A stretch of DNA of 64,000 bases from Hyella patelloides LEGE 07179. GTDB lineage: Bacteria; Cyanobacteriota; Cyanobacteriia; Cyanobacteriales; Xenococcaceae. The DNA is taken from NCBI RefSeq assembly GCF_900659865.1, contig NZ_LR213766.1, positions 25,172 through 89,171 of the forward strand. The letters run 5' to 3'. Of the stretch, positions 54,571-63,505 are shown one piece after another. The notes under the pieces are model-generated. The model was not told where the DNA came from, made no database searches, and saw only the letters and a program-made list of their open reading frames with translations. The position numbers and the translations under genes were made by a program. Numbering within the stretch: position 1 is the stretch's first letter; each line of letters starts with the position of its first letter.

Positions 54571-55869
54571 TTACTGTTCTGGTTTTGGTAGAGGATTATT
54601 ACGCAATCTTTCCCTAATAGTGCTGTCATCTTGCAGAGGAACATTTTGTAATCTTTCTCTCAAAGGTAGTTGCTGTTCGTCTTCTGGTGGGGTTTCAGTT
54701 TTAGGATTAGTTTCGATTTCGGCTTCTGGTTTGGGTGCAGTTGCAGGATTGGTTTCGATTTCGCTTTCTGGTGGGGTTTCAGTTGCAGGATTAGTTTTAG
54801 TTTCGCTTTCTGGTTTGGGTGCAGTTGCAGGCTTTTCTTTCTCTCTCAAGGAAGGTAGGGTTAAAGAAGGGCAAATTTCTGGATCGTATTTATAATCTAC
54901 TGTTACTTGATAAGGTTGCGTTTCTTGAGTATCGTTAGTGAATTCATGCTTTTGAATATCTTGACTAGCTTGCTGGTTAAAAATCGGATATTTTGCCCCT
55001 TTGATTAATTCTAAGCCAACGACTTTATCGTTAGCATCAATGAGAACACCATAAACACTCTTACCTTCTAATCTACGGATGCAAGCATCTCGTGGATAAA
55101 TACCCTCAATTTCCCTAGACTCTGGTTCAACATCTTCAATTTTACTGAGCCAAGCAACATAATTTTTTCTGGCTTCTTCATCGCTGGTTTCACCATCTTG
55201 TTGTTGCAAGCTAAGACTCACATCACGAACATTTCCTTCTAGCTTTTGTTGTCGTACTGCTGCAATTTCTTCAGGAGCAGGTTTTGCTTCCTCGGTTTTT
55301 TCTGGCTCTGGAGGAGGTTCTGGTGCAGTCGAAGTAGTTGGCTCTTCTTTTATGACTGGTTCTTCTGTTGGTTCTTCTGTTGGTTTTTCTGGATTGGTTA
55401 AAGGTACATCAGGGGGAGTGATGCTATCTAAATCTTCTAAAGGAGGTGGTAAGGGAAGGGCTGATAAATCTGTAATTCCTAAAGGTGGTAATTCCATGTT
55501 GAAACTAACAGGAGGAATGTTAGGAACACTAGAGCCAGGAGGGATCGGAATAGCTGGTAAATTAGGACTGGGGGTGAAGCCAGGCGGTAATGGTAAAGCA
55601 AAAGGCGGTGCTGCTTCATCTAAGGGAGTGTTGTCAAATTCTGGAACGTTCCAATCAGGCTCTAGATTGGGTAAACGAGCTTGTTCTACAGGGCTTAGTT
55701 GTATGGTAGAAACTGTTTTGTCTCCATTATTGGGCTTTTCTTTGATGAGTGGTGTCGGAAAGCCATATTTATAAACTAATAAATGCAATGCTAGAGAAAG
55801 CAGAATCGCAATTTGACTAGTATTGAGAAACTTATGGCTTAATTCGTTTTTTTCTAGTTCGTAAGGCAT
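54571..55869 (-). CDS. TonB-like energy-transducer protein with a Pro/Glu-rich tail
   Basis: A 432-residue protein. One transmembrane helix at about 17-35 is followed by a long Pro-rich linker (about 60-200), a charged stretch, and a globular region with C-terminal TonB features (GIYPRDACIRRLEGKSVYGVLIDAN, PYQVTVDYKYDPEICPS). TonB couples the proton-motive force to outer-membrane transport. Here the tail after the globular domain has four near-copies of ATxPKPExExxTNP / ETPPExE, so its C-terminus is unlike E. coli TonB. No ExbBD or receptor is adjacent. Confidence 0.7.
   Translation of the reverse strand: MPYELEKNELSHKFLNTSQIAILLSLALHLLVYKYGFPTPLIKEKPNNGDKTVSTIQLSPVEQARLPNLEPDWNVPEFDNTPLDEAAPPFALPLPPGFTPSPNLPAIPIPPGSSVPNIPPVSFNMELPPLGITDLSALPLPPPLEDLDSITPPDVPLTNPEKPTEEPTEEPVIKEEPTTSTAPEPPPEPEKTEEAKPAPEEIAAVRQQKLEGNVRDVSLSLQQQDGETSDEEARKNYVAWLSKIEDVEPESREIEGIYPRDACIRRLEGKSVYGVLIDANDKVVGLELIKGAKYPIFNQQASQDIQKHEFTNDTQETQPYQVTVDYKYDPEICPSLTLPSLREKEKPATAPKPESETKTNPATETPPESEIETNPATAPKPEAEIETNPKTETPPEDEQQLPLRERLQNVPLQDDSTIRERLRNNPLPKPEQ
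54680..54840 (-). repeat. Tandem coding repeat in the TonB-like gene
   Basis: The DNA has four near-identical units of about 40-48 bases with TTTCGATTTCGGCTTCTGG and GGTTTGGGTGCAGTTGCAGG modules. They translate into the alternating APKPE and ETPPE units. Such tracts can vary in length between strains. Confidence 0.6.
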
Positions 55870-56138
55870 AGGTAAAAAGCTTGATTTCTGACAAAGAACT
55901 CCTGCTGCTCATAAATGATAAGTCTGATTCTAAGATTTTAACCAAAGCCAATTTATTTTTAGCAATTGGGTGTAGTTCTAATGACTATAAGCATAATCTA
56001 CGAGTTCCTTTTTAATCCAAGAATACAAGCTTATCAGAAGTCAGAAATCAGAAGTCACAAGTCCTAAAAGTTATATTTAACAAAAATATTACCAAGTTTT
56101 GTTAGTAAATCAGTTTACTTAGGGTTAGCTTTTCCCAG

Positions 56139-57476
56139 TTAGGTAAACTCAAGAGCATCTTGTGTTCTTGATATTTGTGTTACCAATACTAAAATTAATG
56201 TAAACATATAACTTGTTAAAGATAACCACAATAGATCGACACTATCAAAATAAGTAGCTAGTATTACTAGAGGAATAAAAGCCATAAAAAAAGCAATCAA
56301 AGAAGCATTTCGTAATACTGCACCTTCTTTTAAACCAATAAAATACCCTTCTAACATAAAAGCGATCGCCGTAAAAGAAAGTAAAGGTAATAACCAAATA
56401 GTATACTGAACAATCCCTTGATTAATTTCTGAATGATTGGTTAATAAACTAAAAATTGGTTGAGGAAAGAAAATAGTACTAAAAGCAAAGCCTAAAGCAA
56501 TGATTAAGCTAGTTAAAATAGATGTTATTAATAAAGGCAGCATTTGAGTAAATTCTTTTTGCCCTTTGAAATTACCAATAAGAGTTTGGGTAGTCATTCC
56601 TACTCCTTGGATCGTAAACTGACTTAAAAGCGCGATTTGCAAGAGTAAACCATTTTCAGTTAACAAATCAGTTCCCATTCTTGCGCTAAGATTAGTAAAG
56701 ATAGAGTAGGCAGAAATTAATGCTAAAAAACGCACTAAAATATTAAACTTTAAGCTAATAGTTCCTTGTAATGCTTGTTTGTCTAATACTTCTGGAATTG
56801 CTTTCGAGAAATCTTGCCAATTAATACTAAAAGCAACTCCAATTAAGGCAACGAATAAAGCTAAATATTGACTTAAAGCAGTTGCTAAACCAGCACCCAC
56901 ACTATCCCAACCCCAACGATAAATCATCAGATAATCAAACAAAACATTAGAGCCATTAGCAATCAGAGAAATTAGTAAGACAAAGCTATTTTTTTCTTTT
57001 CCCAGAAACCAACCTATTAAAACAAAATTAAGTAATACGGCGGGCGCACCCCAAATTCTGGCATTAAAATATTCAATTCCCGATACTTCAATTTCTGGCG
57101 AACCTGATAAGATAGCAAAGCCTAATTTTTGAATGGGATACTGTAATGACAATATAATAAAAGCGATCGCAATTGCAATTAAGCTACTCCTTAACCCTGC
57201 AAGAATTACCCCTTTACTATCATTTTCTCCTGATGCTTGGGCTGCCATTGCATTGGTGCTGTTGCGTAAAAATTTTAAAATACGATAAAGATAATCAAAT
57301 AAAATACTTGCAAGAATTACTCCCGCCAATGGTTTAATATCTTGGAGATGCCCTAAAAAAGCAGTATCGCACAAACCCGCTAAAGGCACCATCATATTAG
57401 ACAGTACGGCGACAAAAGATAAGCGATAAAAACGCGGTAAAAAATCAATATAATGTTTTGCAAAAGCAAAAGTCAT
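56139..57476 (-). CDS. MATE-family transporter (DinF-like)
   Basis: A 445-residue protein with 12 hydrophobic segments. The N-terminus VAVLSNMMVPLAGLCDTAFLGHL and the central GVGMTTQTLIGNFKG are MATE/DinF features. It is an H+- or Na+-coupled multidrug or metabolite exporter in the plasma membrane. No regulator or accessory gene is adjacent, so the substrate is open. It diverges from tilS with about 130 bases between them. Confidence 0.85.
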   Translation of the reverse strand: MTFAFAKHYIDFLPRFYRLSFVAVLSNMMVPLAGLCDTAFLGHLQDIKPLAGVILASILFDYLYRILKFLRNSTNAMAAQASGENDSKGVILAGLRSSLIAIAIAFIILSLQYPIQKLGFAILSGSPEIEVSGIEYFNARIWGAPAVLLNFVLIGWFLGKEKNSFVLLISLIANGSNVLFDYLMIYRWGWDSVGAGLATALSQYLALFVALIGVAFSINWQDFSKAIPEVLDKQALQGTISLKFNILVRFLALISAYSIFTNLSARMGTDLLTENGLLLQIALLSQFTIQGVGMTTQTLIGNFKGQKEFTQMLPLLITSILTSLIIALGFAFSTIFFPQPIFSLLTNHSEINQGIVQYTIWLLPLLSFTAIAFMLEGYFIGLKEGAVLRNASLIAFFMAFIPLVILATYFDSVDLLWLSLTSYMFTLILVLVTQISRTQDALEFT

Positions 57477-57605
57477 AACCTTTCTAAATATATTAATAAT
57501 TAACGTTAAATATTTTATTATGATTAAGCTAGGTTAAGAAAAGATTATCAATAATCTGATTAGTAGTTAGTTATTAATTATTTCTAATACATATAATTAT
57601 ATATA

Positions 57606-58598
57606 ATGAATCGAAAAGCTGATTGGAGTTTATTTCATACTCGGTTACATCAAAAATTACGACAGGACAATTTATTACCCAAGCAAGCTAATATTTTGAT
57701 TGCAGTTTCTGGAGGGCAAGATTCACTTTGTTTAAGTAAATTATTATTAGATTTGCAACCTAAATGGCAATGGAATATAGCGATCGCTCATTGCGATCAT
57801 AATTGGTCAACCGATGCGGGAATAGCCGACCATGTAGAGAAAATAGCTACAAAATGGTTAGTTAGCTTTTATCTCAAACAAGCAAGTAATCTCAAAGAAA
57901 CTGAAGCAGCAGCCAGAAAGTGGCGTTATCAAGCTTTAATTGAAATTGCAGATACTCACAATTTTAATTATATAGTTACAGGACATACTAAAAGCGATCG
58001 TGCTGAAACTTTTTTATATAATTTAATTCGTGGTGCGGGAGCAGATGGTTTAAGTTCTTTGTCTTGGCAACGTAATTTAACAGATAATATTGTCTTAGTT
58101 CGTCCCATATTAGATTTTACCCGCAGTGAAACTTTAGAGTTTTGTCAGCAATTTGAGTTACCTATTTGGGTTGATGCAGTTAATAGTAATTTGAAATATG
58201 CTCGCAATCGTATTCGTCAAGATTTAATTCCTTATTTACAAGACAATTTTAATCCTCAAGTAGAAAATGCTTTAGTACAAACGGTGAAACTTTTAAGAGC
58301 AGATACTCAGTATTTAGAAGCTCAAGCAACCAATTTGTCAGCAACTATTATTCATTCAGATTATAGACAATTAAACCGTCTTAAATTACAACCAATTCCC
58401 TTAGCTCTACAACGCCGTATTATTCGTCAATTTTTACCCCAAGTTATTGCTAAACAGCCTAATTTTGCACAAATAGAAGCCGTTCGTAATTTAATTAATG
58501 CTCCCAATAAAACCCGTACCTCTACTCTTGCTAAAGGTATAGCAGCAGAAGTATCTGGAGAGTGGATAGTCTTTAAAGGAATGAGGGATGAGGGATGA
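57606..58598 (+). CDS. tilS: tRNA(Ile)-lysidine synthase
   Basis: A 330-residue PP-loop ATPase. The pyrophosphate loop is SGGQDS at residues 35-40. VTGHTKSDRAETFLYNLIRG is the TilS-specific stretch, and IRQDLIPYLQDNFNP follows. It modifies cytidine 34 of tRNA-Ile2 (CAU) with lysine so it reads AUA. The shorter C-terminal region is usual for cyanobacteria. The last residues (FKGMRDEG) run into GGATGAGGGATGA repeats. Confidence 0.93.
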   Translation: MNRKADWSLFHTRLHQKLRQDNLLPKQANILIAVSGGQDSLCLSKLLLDLQPKWQWNIAIAHCDHNWSTDAGIADHVEKIATKWLVSFYLKQASNLKETEAAARKWRYQALIEIADTHNFNYIVTGHTKSDRAETFLYNLIRGAGADGLSSLSWQRNLTDNIVLVRPILDFTRSETLEFCQQFELPIWVDAVNSNLKYARNRIRQDLIPYLQDNFNPQVENALVQTVKLLRADTQYLEAQATNLSATIIHSDYRQLNRLKLQPIPLALQRRIIRQFLPQVIAKQPNFAQIEAVRNLINAPNKTRTSTLAKGIAAEVSGEWIVFKGMRDEG

Positions 58599-59222
58599 AT
58601 GAGGAAGTAATAAATAATAATAGATAGCTTGTATTTGTATATAAGAGAGAAACCGTTAAACCTTGTAGAGACAGCCCCGTCGCGTCTCTAACACAAAGAT
58701 TAGACATCTCCAATAATTATGCTGAAACCCTTATGATACCGTTCAAAAATCGGAGTTTCTGGAGATATAGCGTTATGTACTAAGGTTAAGACGGGGCGTA
58801 CAAGCACCACCCTCGAAGGGCAGTGTCAGCCGTTTACATTTTTGGGCATTTTAATCAAAAAACTCATTAGACCTCTTGCAAAAGTCTAATAAAAAAGAGA
58901 TAAATAGGTCAATGCGACGGGTATAAACGCCTTTCGTCGACGCGGGGGTGGACAGGGGAGACTTTTCTGGTTTGAGATTTTGCTGCCAACAGTTGTCTAT
59001 GGTTGGTTGAAGTCTCCCCATCCCCGCGCACCGCTAATCTAATTTTGTATGGTTATATTTATTATATGGAGAGTTTTACAAATAGATTTAGTATGAGATG
59101 GTGTTGACTAAAATTTTAAGTCCTATAAGATGGACTTGTGTTGTTAGACAGAGAATAAATTCTCTGGCTGGGAGAATTAAATAACCCTCTAGCTAATAGC
59201 TAATAGTTAAAATATTGAAAAA
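58599..59222. repeat. 620-base repeat-rich spacer
   Basis: No gene is seen. A 24-base segment at 58649-58672 (GAAACCGTTAAACC...) is the exact reverse complement of 63698-63721, beside the second 30-base palindrome. Further on, CGCGGGGGTGGACAGGGGAG and its partner form an inverted repeat (58941-59029). ACCTCTTGCAAAAGTCTAAT near 58875 is AT-rich and repeat-like. The whole spacer looks like a landing zone for small repeats. Confidence 0.55.
58941..59029. repeat. GC-rich inverted repeat
   Basis: Left arm CGCGGGGGTGGACAGGGGAG+ACTT (58941-58964), right arm AAGTCTCCCCATCCCCGCGC (59010-59029), separated by 45 bases. The match is imperfect because of a small insertion in the left arm. The GC-rich arms in AT-rich DNA suggest a recently acquired small element. 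Confidence 0.5.
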
Positions 59223-59882
59223 TTATCTTTTCTGTAAAATAGCTTTCATGACTGCTCTAGAAGCTTCTATTTGTTCTTGAGTTGGTCTTGTTTGTTGCCA
59301 ACTAGATCGCTGTCTTAAATTATCTAACCAAGCAGTTACTTGAGGGTAAGGTTCTAAACTAATACCTAATAAGGGAATCGCGTCTACTGCTGTTCCTGCT
59401 ACGATGTCAGCATAAGTTAATTGTTCTCCTATAAAATAGGAACTATTGCCATCAAGATTGGCTTCAAAATATTGTAGTACTGTTGCCATAGTTCCTTTGG
59501 CTTTTTCAATTTGCTTGTCTGGAACTTCTACCTCTAACATATCTTTCATTAAAATAATAGAAGCAGGAGGTAATTCATTAATAGTTACTAACTCAATAGT
59601 GCGAACTTGAGCAATCTGCTTTGCTTCTTGAGGCATAAAAGAAGGTTCGGGATATTTTGCTTCTAAATAGTCTAAGATTGCCAGAGATTCAAATAAATTA
59701 AAATCACCGTCAATTAATACAGGAATATGATGAAAAGGATTTAATTCTAAAAAATTTGGTTGGAATTGATCGCCGTTGAGCTTCATTAATATAGGTTCAA
59801 ATTCTAGATTTTTTTCTAATAGCGTCACCCATACTCTACGTGCATTAATGGATAGTTGTGAATAGTAAAATTTCAACATCAT
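59223..59882 (-). CDS. Glutathione S-transferase family protein
   Basis: A 219-residue cytosolic GST. The thioredoxin-like N-domain has FYYSQLSINARRVW, the NPFHHIPVL segment with the cis-Pro, and FESLAILDYLEAKYP with the conserved Glu-Ser that binds glutathione. The C-domain is all-helical (FIGEQLTYADIVAGTAVDAI). It may conjugate glutathione or act as a peroxidase; the class is not certain. It has no adjacent partner. Confidence 0.88.
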   Translation of the reverse strand: MMLKFYYSQLSINARRVWVTLLEKNLEFEPILMKLNGDQFQPNFLELNPFHHIPVLIDGDFNLFESLAILDYLEAKYPEPSFMPQEAKQIAQVRTIELVTINELPPASIILMKDMLEVEVPDKQIEKAKGTMATVLQYFEANLDGNSSYFIGEQLTYADIVAGTAVDAIPLLGISLEPYPQVTAWLDNLRQRSSWQQTRPTQEQIEASRAVMKAILQKR

Positions 59883-60105
59883 TATTATTCCCCTCGATTA
59901 GATTAAAAATCATCAATTATCTGTATGAGACAAACGGCTGTTGGCTTTTATCATCCGCAAACCTTAAAACCCCTGCGCTTCAGCCAGGGGATATGAGGTT
60001 ATCGCCAGCTCGCGCGTGCTTTAGATGAGGAAACCTCATCAAGTTCGCTCGCCTTTAATCGGCAGTAAATATGATATCATACAAGCATTAATTTCTAATA
60101 ATTAG

Positions 60106-61332
60106 ATGCTTTCTTTTACCTTTCAGTATAAACTAATTCCTAACAAATCGCAGTCTGCTCAAATAGATGAGTGGTTAGAAATTTGTCGTAGAGTTTACAA
60201 CTGGAATAACTGTGAAAGAAAGGATTGGATTAAAGCAAGAAAAAATAATATTAGCTCTTGTTCTTTAATTAAAGAATATATTATTCCTGCCGAAGCAAAG
60301 TTTCCTAACTACAACATTCAAGCTGTTAACCTAACAATCGCTAAAAAAGAAAATCCAGAGCTAAAGAAAGTACAGTCTCAAGTACTACAGTCTACCTTAA
60401 AAAGACTGGATAAAGCCTGGACTGATTTTTTCAATAAAAAACAGAAAAGAGGATTACCTAGATACAAACAATCTAATCAATTTAGAAGTTTCACCTATCC
60501 TCAAATCAAAGAATCCGTTTTTGAGGGAAACAAAGTAAGGTTGCCGAAAATTGGCTGGATAAAATTTAAGAAATCGAGAGAGTTTCCCACTGGGATGATT
60601 CCCAAACAGCTAAGAGTGGTTAAGAAAGCAGTAGGATATTTCATTCAAATAATTTTTGTTTCTACTGAGGATATTCCAGATATTGTGCCTGGGATGTCAT
60701 CTCTTGGCATTGATGCAGGAATTTCTAGTTTCATTGCTACCAGTGATGGAGAATTAATCGAGACACCTCAATTTGTGAAGAAAGCAGCTAGTAAGCTTCA
60801 ATCGCTACAGCGCAAGCTCAAACATAAAATTAAGGGTTCGAGTAATTGGTTAAAGCTCCAACGCATGATAGCAAAGCTACACTTTGTAGTAACCTCTCGT
60901 CGCACTGATTGGTTGTTTAAATTGGCACATCAATTATACGACAAAACAGATAATATCTTTGTGGAAAACCTCGACTTTAGAGGATGGCAAAAAGGACTAT
61001 TTGGTAAACAAATAAATAATTCAGCAATTGGCAAGTTCATCAATCAGATACTTCCTTTTGTGTGTTTTAAGCGAGGTGTTTACTACCAAAAAGTAGACAA
61101 AAACTATACTTCACAAATTTGTCCTCAATGCGCTACAAATACAGGGAAGAAAAGCTTAAACCAAAGGGTTCATCACTGTGATTGCGGTGCAATAATGAAT
61201 CGTGATATCGCAGCAGCTAAAGTGATACAGCAAAGAGGAGAAATAGCCGTAGGGCATACGGTTAAAGAAATAGCTTGTGGAGGCGATGCGACGGGGGTTC
61301 AACTTCAGTTGAATCTAGTTGGCAGCCATTGA
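60106..61332 (+). CDS. tnpB: TnpB RNA-guided endonuclease of an IS605-type element
   Basis: A 408-residue TnpB. The N-terminal helix-turn-helix-like part is followed by a RuvC-like nuclease domain with the three acidic residues: Asp203 (SLGIDAG), Glu287 (VENLDF) and Asp367 (MNRDIAA). A zinc ribbon Cys339-x2-Cys342...Cys358-x-Cys360 lies within it. So the protein looks catalytically complete. TnpB uses a guide RNA made from the element's right end to cut DNA near a short motif. ATG at 60106 follows an AT-rich leader. Confidence 0.9.
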   Translation: MLSFTFQYKLIPNKSQSAQIDEWLEICRRVYNWNNCERKDWIKARKNNISSCSLIKEYIIPAEAKFPNYNIQAVNLTIAKKENPELKKVQSQVLQSTLKRLDKAWTDFFNKKQKRGLPRYKQSNQFRSFTYPQIKESVFEGNKVRLPKIGWIKFKKSREFPTGMIPKQLRVVKKAVGYFIQIIFVSTEDIPDIVPGMSSLGIDAGISSFIATSDGELIETPQFVKKAASKLQSLQRKLKHKIKGSSNWLKLQRMIAKLHFVVTSRRTDWLFKLAHQLYDKTDNIFVENLDFRGWQKGLFGKQINNSAIGKFINQILPFVCFKRGVYYQKVDKNYTSQICPQCATNTGKKSLNQRVHHCDCGAIMNRDIAAAKVIQQRGEIAVGHTVKEIACGGDATGVQLQLNLVGSH

Positions 61333-61371
61333 AACAAGAATCCCCGCATTTTTAAATCGGGGGGTGTCAAG
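61190..61371 (+). ncRNA. Candidate omega/reRNA at the TnpB element right end
   Basis: In known IS605-type systems the guide RNA comes from the 3' part of tnpB and the right end, and its last bases are the guide outside the element. Here the corresponding stretch runs from the 3' coding part to the hairpin at 61342-61362, with TGTCAAG after it. Limits are inferred. The expected guide sequence would then begin in the phosphoesterase gene's 3' end. Confidence 0.4.
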
Positions 61372-62230
61372 TGAGATTTTGCAACTGACTGTGTAAAGTA
61401 AATACCGTAATTTCAGGACGAGAGCCAAAACGAACTCTTGGTCTAACCATGCCAACACCTCTATTAGTATACTGAATCATACTTCCTACCTGGTAGCGAC
61501 CTACAGGATATTTTTGACCGAAAGGAGGTAATACAGGGGGTCTACGAAAAGGAATTCTGACTTGTCCTCCGTGGGAATGTCCCGAAATTTGTAAGGCGAA
61601 TCTATTTTCTGCTGAACTAACATCAGCAAAATCTGGTTCATGAGCAAGTAGTATAGAAACACCATCTTGAGGTAATTGTTCCATAACTAAATCTAAGCGA
61701 GATTTTTGCTTCCAATAGTCATCGACTCCAGCAATATTGAGCTTATTTTCTCCTCTGTTGATAGTGTAAACAGAGTTATTAAGTTCTATAATATTACTGT
61801 GCTGAAAAATATCTCTAATAATTTGTGAATTGTAATAATGATCGTGATTACCTAAGACAGCTAAAGTTTTTTCTTTAGGTAATAAATTTACTAAATTATT
61901 TTCTAGTAAGTCAATATATTTTGTATCTGGTGTTTGGGTAAAAAAATCACCAGTAATAACAATAATATCTGGTTGCTGAGAGTCGATTATTTGCACGATT
62001 TTTGCTAATTTTCTGGGATTCATCGAGTCATCAGTATGAATATCACTCACCTGAACAATTTTAAAGCCTTCAAAGTTGGAAGCTAGTTCGGGAAAAGTTA
62101 AATTAATCGGAACAACTTGGAACCAATTAGGTTCTATTTGAGTTGCGTAAATACTAAGAGAAACTAGAGAAATAATCAGAAATACAAATAAATTGCGTAA
62201 CCAAGCTATAATCTTACGAAACATAATCAA
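61367..62230 (-). CDS. Metallophosphoesterase (YkuE-like)
   Basis: A 287-residue protein with an N-terminal signal anchor (about 10-30) and a calcineurin-like phosphoesterase domain. Metal motifs are in order VSDIHTD, ITGDFF, LGNHDHYY, LLAHEPDF and ISGHSHGGQVRIP. These bind two metal ions. The domain should be outside the plasma membrane, where YkuE-like enzymes act on phosphate esters or lipid A-like substrates. Its stop codon (61367-61369) lies in the TnpB element's right end, so the last residues may come from the insertion. Confidence 0.87.
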   Translation of the reverse strand: MIMFRKIIAWLRNLFVFLIISLVSLSIYATQIEPNWFQVVPINLTFPELASNFEGFKIVQVSDIHTDDSMNPRKLAKIVQIIDSQQPDIIVITGDFFTQTPDTKYIDLLENNLVNLLPKEKTLAVLGNHDHYYNSQIIRDIFQHSNIIELNNSVYTINRGENKLNIAGVDDYWKQKSRLDLVMEQLPQDGVSILLAHEPDFADVSSAENRFALQISGHSHGGQVRIPFRRPPVLPPFGQKYPVGRYQVGSMIQYTNRGVGMVRPRVRFGSRPEITVFTLHSQLQNLT

Positions 62231-62233
62231 GAA

Positions 62234-62737
62234 TTATATTTTTATTAATTTAACTTCTTGGAAGGCTGCCAATAAAACTGACTTAGTTGCCATTTTAAAA
62301 GCTCTACTATGAGAATCTATAGGATGAAATAAAGCTTTGAGTGCCGTTACTTTAATACCTGAGATTCCGTAGTGCTTGGGCAAGCCAGAGTCCTTACAAT
62401 CTGGAGGTTCTAAATTAAGACAAGCTGCTTCAATACCTAAAATAACACCTGAATTAATGGTTTGTAAGATATCTGAGGTTTCGCTATCTTTTTGCTGTAA
62501 AGGATACAGTATATTATATCCTAAATTAATTTTTGCTATTTTGTTGGCAAAGATTGCTATTTGTTTGTTTGTTATGGGTTCAATTTTTAAAGTAATAATT
62601 GCAAAACTATTTGTCCCAGAACTCTGCCTGATAAACCTTCCTTCTTTTGTCAGAGCGCGCTCAATAGTATACCAAGATAAATAATTATTTTCTGAAGATT
62701 TTAGCTTAATTTCAAATAGATCGTAGTTCATTAGCAA
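62234..62737 (-). CDS. Hypothetical protein resembling a stand-alone EF-G domain IV
   Basis: A 167-residue protein. The C-terminal half reads ILQTINSGVILGIEAAC, then GISGIKVTALKALFHPIDSH and SRAFKMATKSVLLAA. In EF-G domain IV the order is A-V-x-x-G-I-x-E-A, V-x-D-I-K-V-T-L-x-D-G-S-Y-H-E-V-D-S-S-E and x-A-F-K-x-A. The spacing and the H-x-V/I-D-S-x-x-x-A-F-K-x-A string match. The N-terminal half is not recognised. No GTPase domain is present. It starts three bases or so from the phosphoesterase's start region and may be cotranscribed. Function unknown. Confidence 0.55.
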   Translation of the reverse strand: MLMNYDLFEIKLKSSENNYLSWYTIERALTKEGRFIRQSSGTNSFAIITLKIEPITNKQIAIFANKIAKINLGYNILYPLQQKDSETSDILQTINSGVILGIEAACLNLEPPDCKDSGLPKHYGISGIKVTALKALFHPIDSHSRAFKMATKSVLLAAFQEVKLIKI

Positions 62738-62776
62738 ATAGCTATTTTATCTTCTAGAGCGATATCCAAGCACCAT

Positions 62777-63505
62777 TTAGTCAATTGCTATTGATTTATC
62801 TAAAGCTTGACGGGCAATTTTAGTTACATATAAAGTAACAGCAACCGTAGCAATCAAGCCAATAATCCTAATCGTCCATTGTGCCAGAGGATTGACATTA
62901 GCACCACCTCCATTACAGATAGTATTGATATTTCCCAAAGAACCAAAATAAACATACATAATAGTCCCTGGAATCATACCCACAGAAGCAATCACATAAT
63001 CTTTTAAAGATACTCCTGTAACCCCCATGCCATAATTAAGCAAATTAAAGGGGAAAATCGGCGATAAACGCGTTAAAAAAACAATTTTTAAGCCTTCATT
63101 GCCCACTGCTTTATCAATAGCTGCAAACTTTTCATTACCCGCAATTTTTTGGGATATCCAACCTCTGGCAAAATATCGCCCCACGATAAAAGCGCAAGTT
63201 GCGCCAATAGTAGCACCGAAAAAAACGTAAATAGAACCCCAAAATAAGCCAAAAATCGCCCCTCCAGCCAGAGTTAGAACAGAGCCAGGGAGAAACGCCA
63301 CCGTAGCAATAATATAGATTACCATAAAAGCGATCGCCCCTGTAAAACCCAGACTTTCAATCCAAGGTAAGGCGTTATTACACAGTAAAGCTTTAGGATT
63401 AAATCCACTATTATTGGCTACTTCTTGGGCTTGCACGGGTGCAGCAGCTAACACCACTCCAATTAAAATTAAAATTGCTAATTTTAACAATTTCTGACTT
63501 TTCAT
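62777..63505 (-). CDS. TVP38/TMEM64 (DedA-like SNARE-associated) membrane protein
   Basis: A 242-residue protein with an N-terminal signal-like helix and about five further transmembrane segments. FLPGSVLTLAGGAIFGLFWG and RLSPIFPFNLLNYGMGVT are the family hallmarks. VGRYFARGWI and GMIPGTIMYVYFGSLG complete the core. These proteins are lipid scramblase-like or transport-related; a role in envelope lipid or ion handling is plausible. It starts with ATG at 63505. Confidence 0.87.
   Translation of the reverse strand: MKSQKLLKLAILILIGVVLAAAPVQAQEVANNSGFNPKALLCNNALPWIESLGFTGAIAFMVIYIIATVAFLPGSVLTLAGGAIFGLFWGSIYVFFGATIGATCAFIVGRYFARGWISQKIAGNEKFAAIDKAVGNEGLKIVFLTRLSPIFPFNLLNYGMGVTGVSLKDYVIASVGMIPGTIMYVYFGSLGNINTICNGGGANVNPLAQWTIRIIGLIATVAVTLYVTKIARQALDKSIAID

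Larger units (their letters stand above)
59970..61371 (+). mobile_element. Solitary IS200/IS605-type element carrying tnpB only
   Basis: The tnpB gene (60106-61332) is framed by a left hairpin CCCCTG...CAGGGG (59970-59990) and a right hairpin CCCCG...CGGGG (61342-61362) followed by TGTCAAG. These ends and their spacing fit IS200/IS605 elements that lack target-site duplication. No tnpA (Y1 transposase) is present, so it could move only with help in trans. The element abuts the stop codon of the neighbouring phosphoesterase. Exact ends are inferred from hairpin position. Confidence 0.7.
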
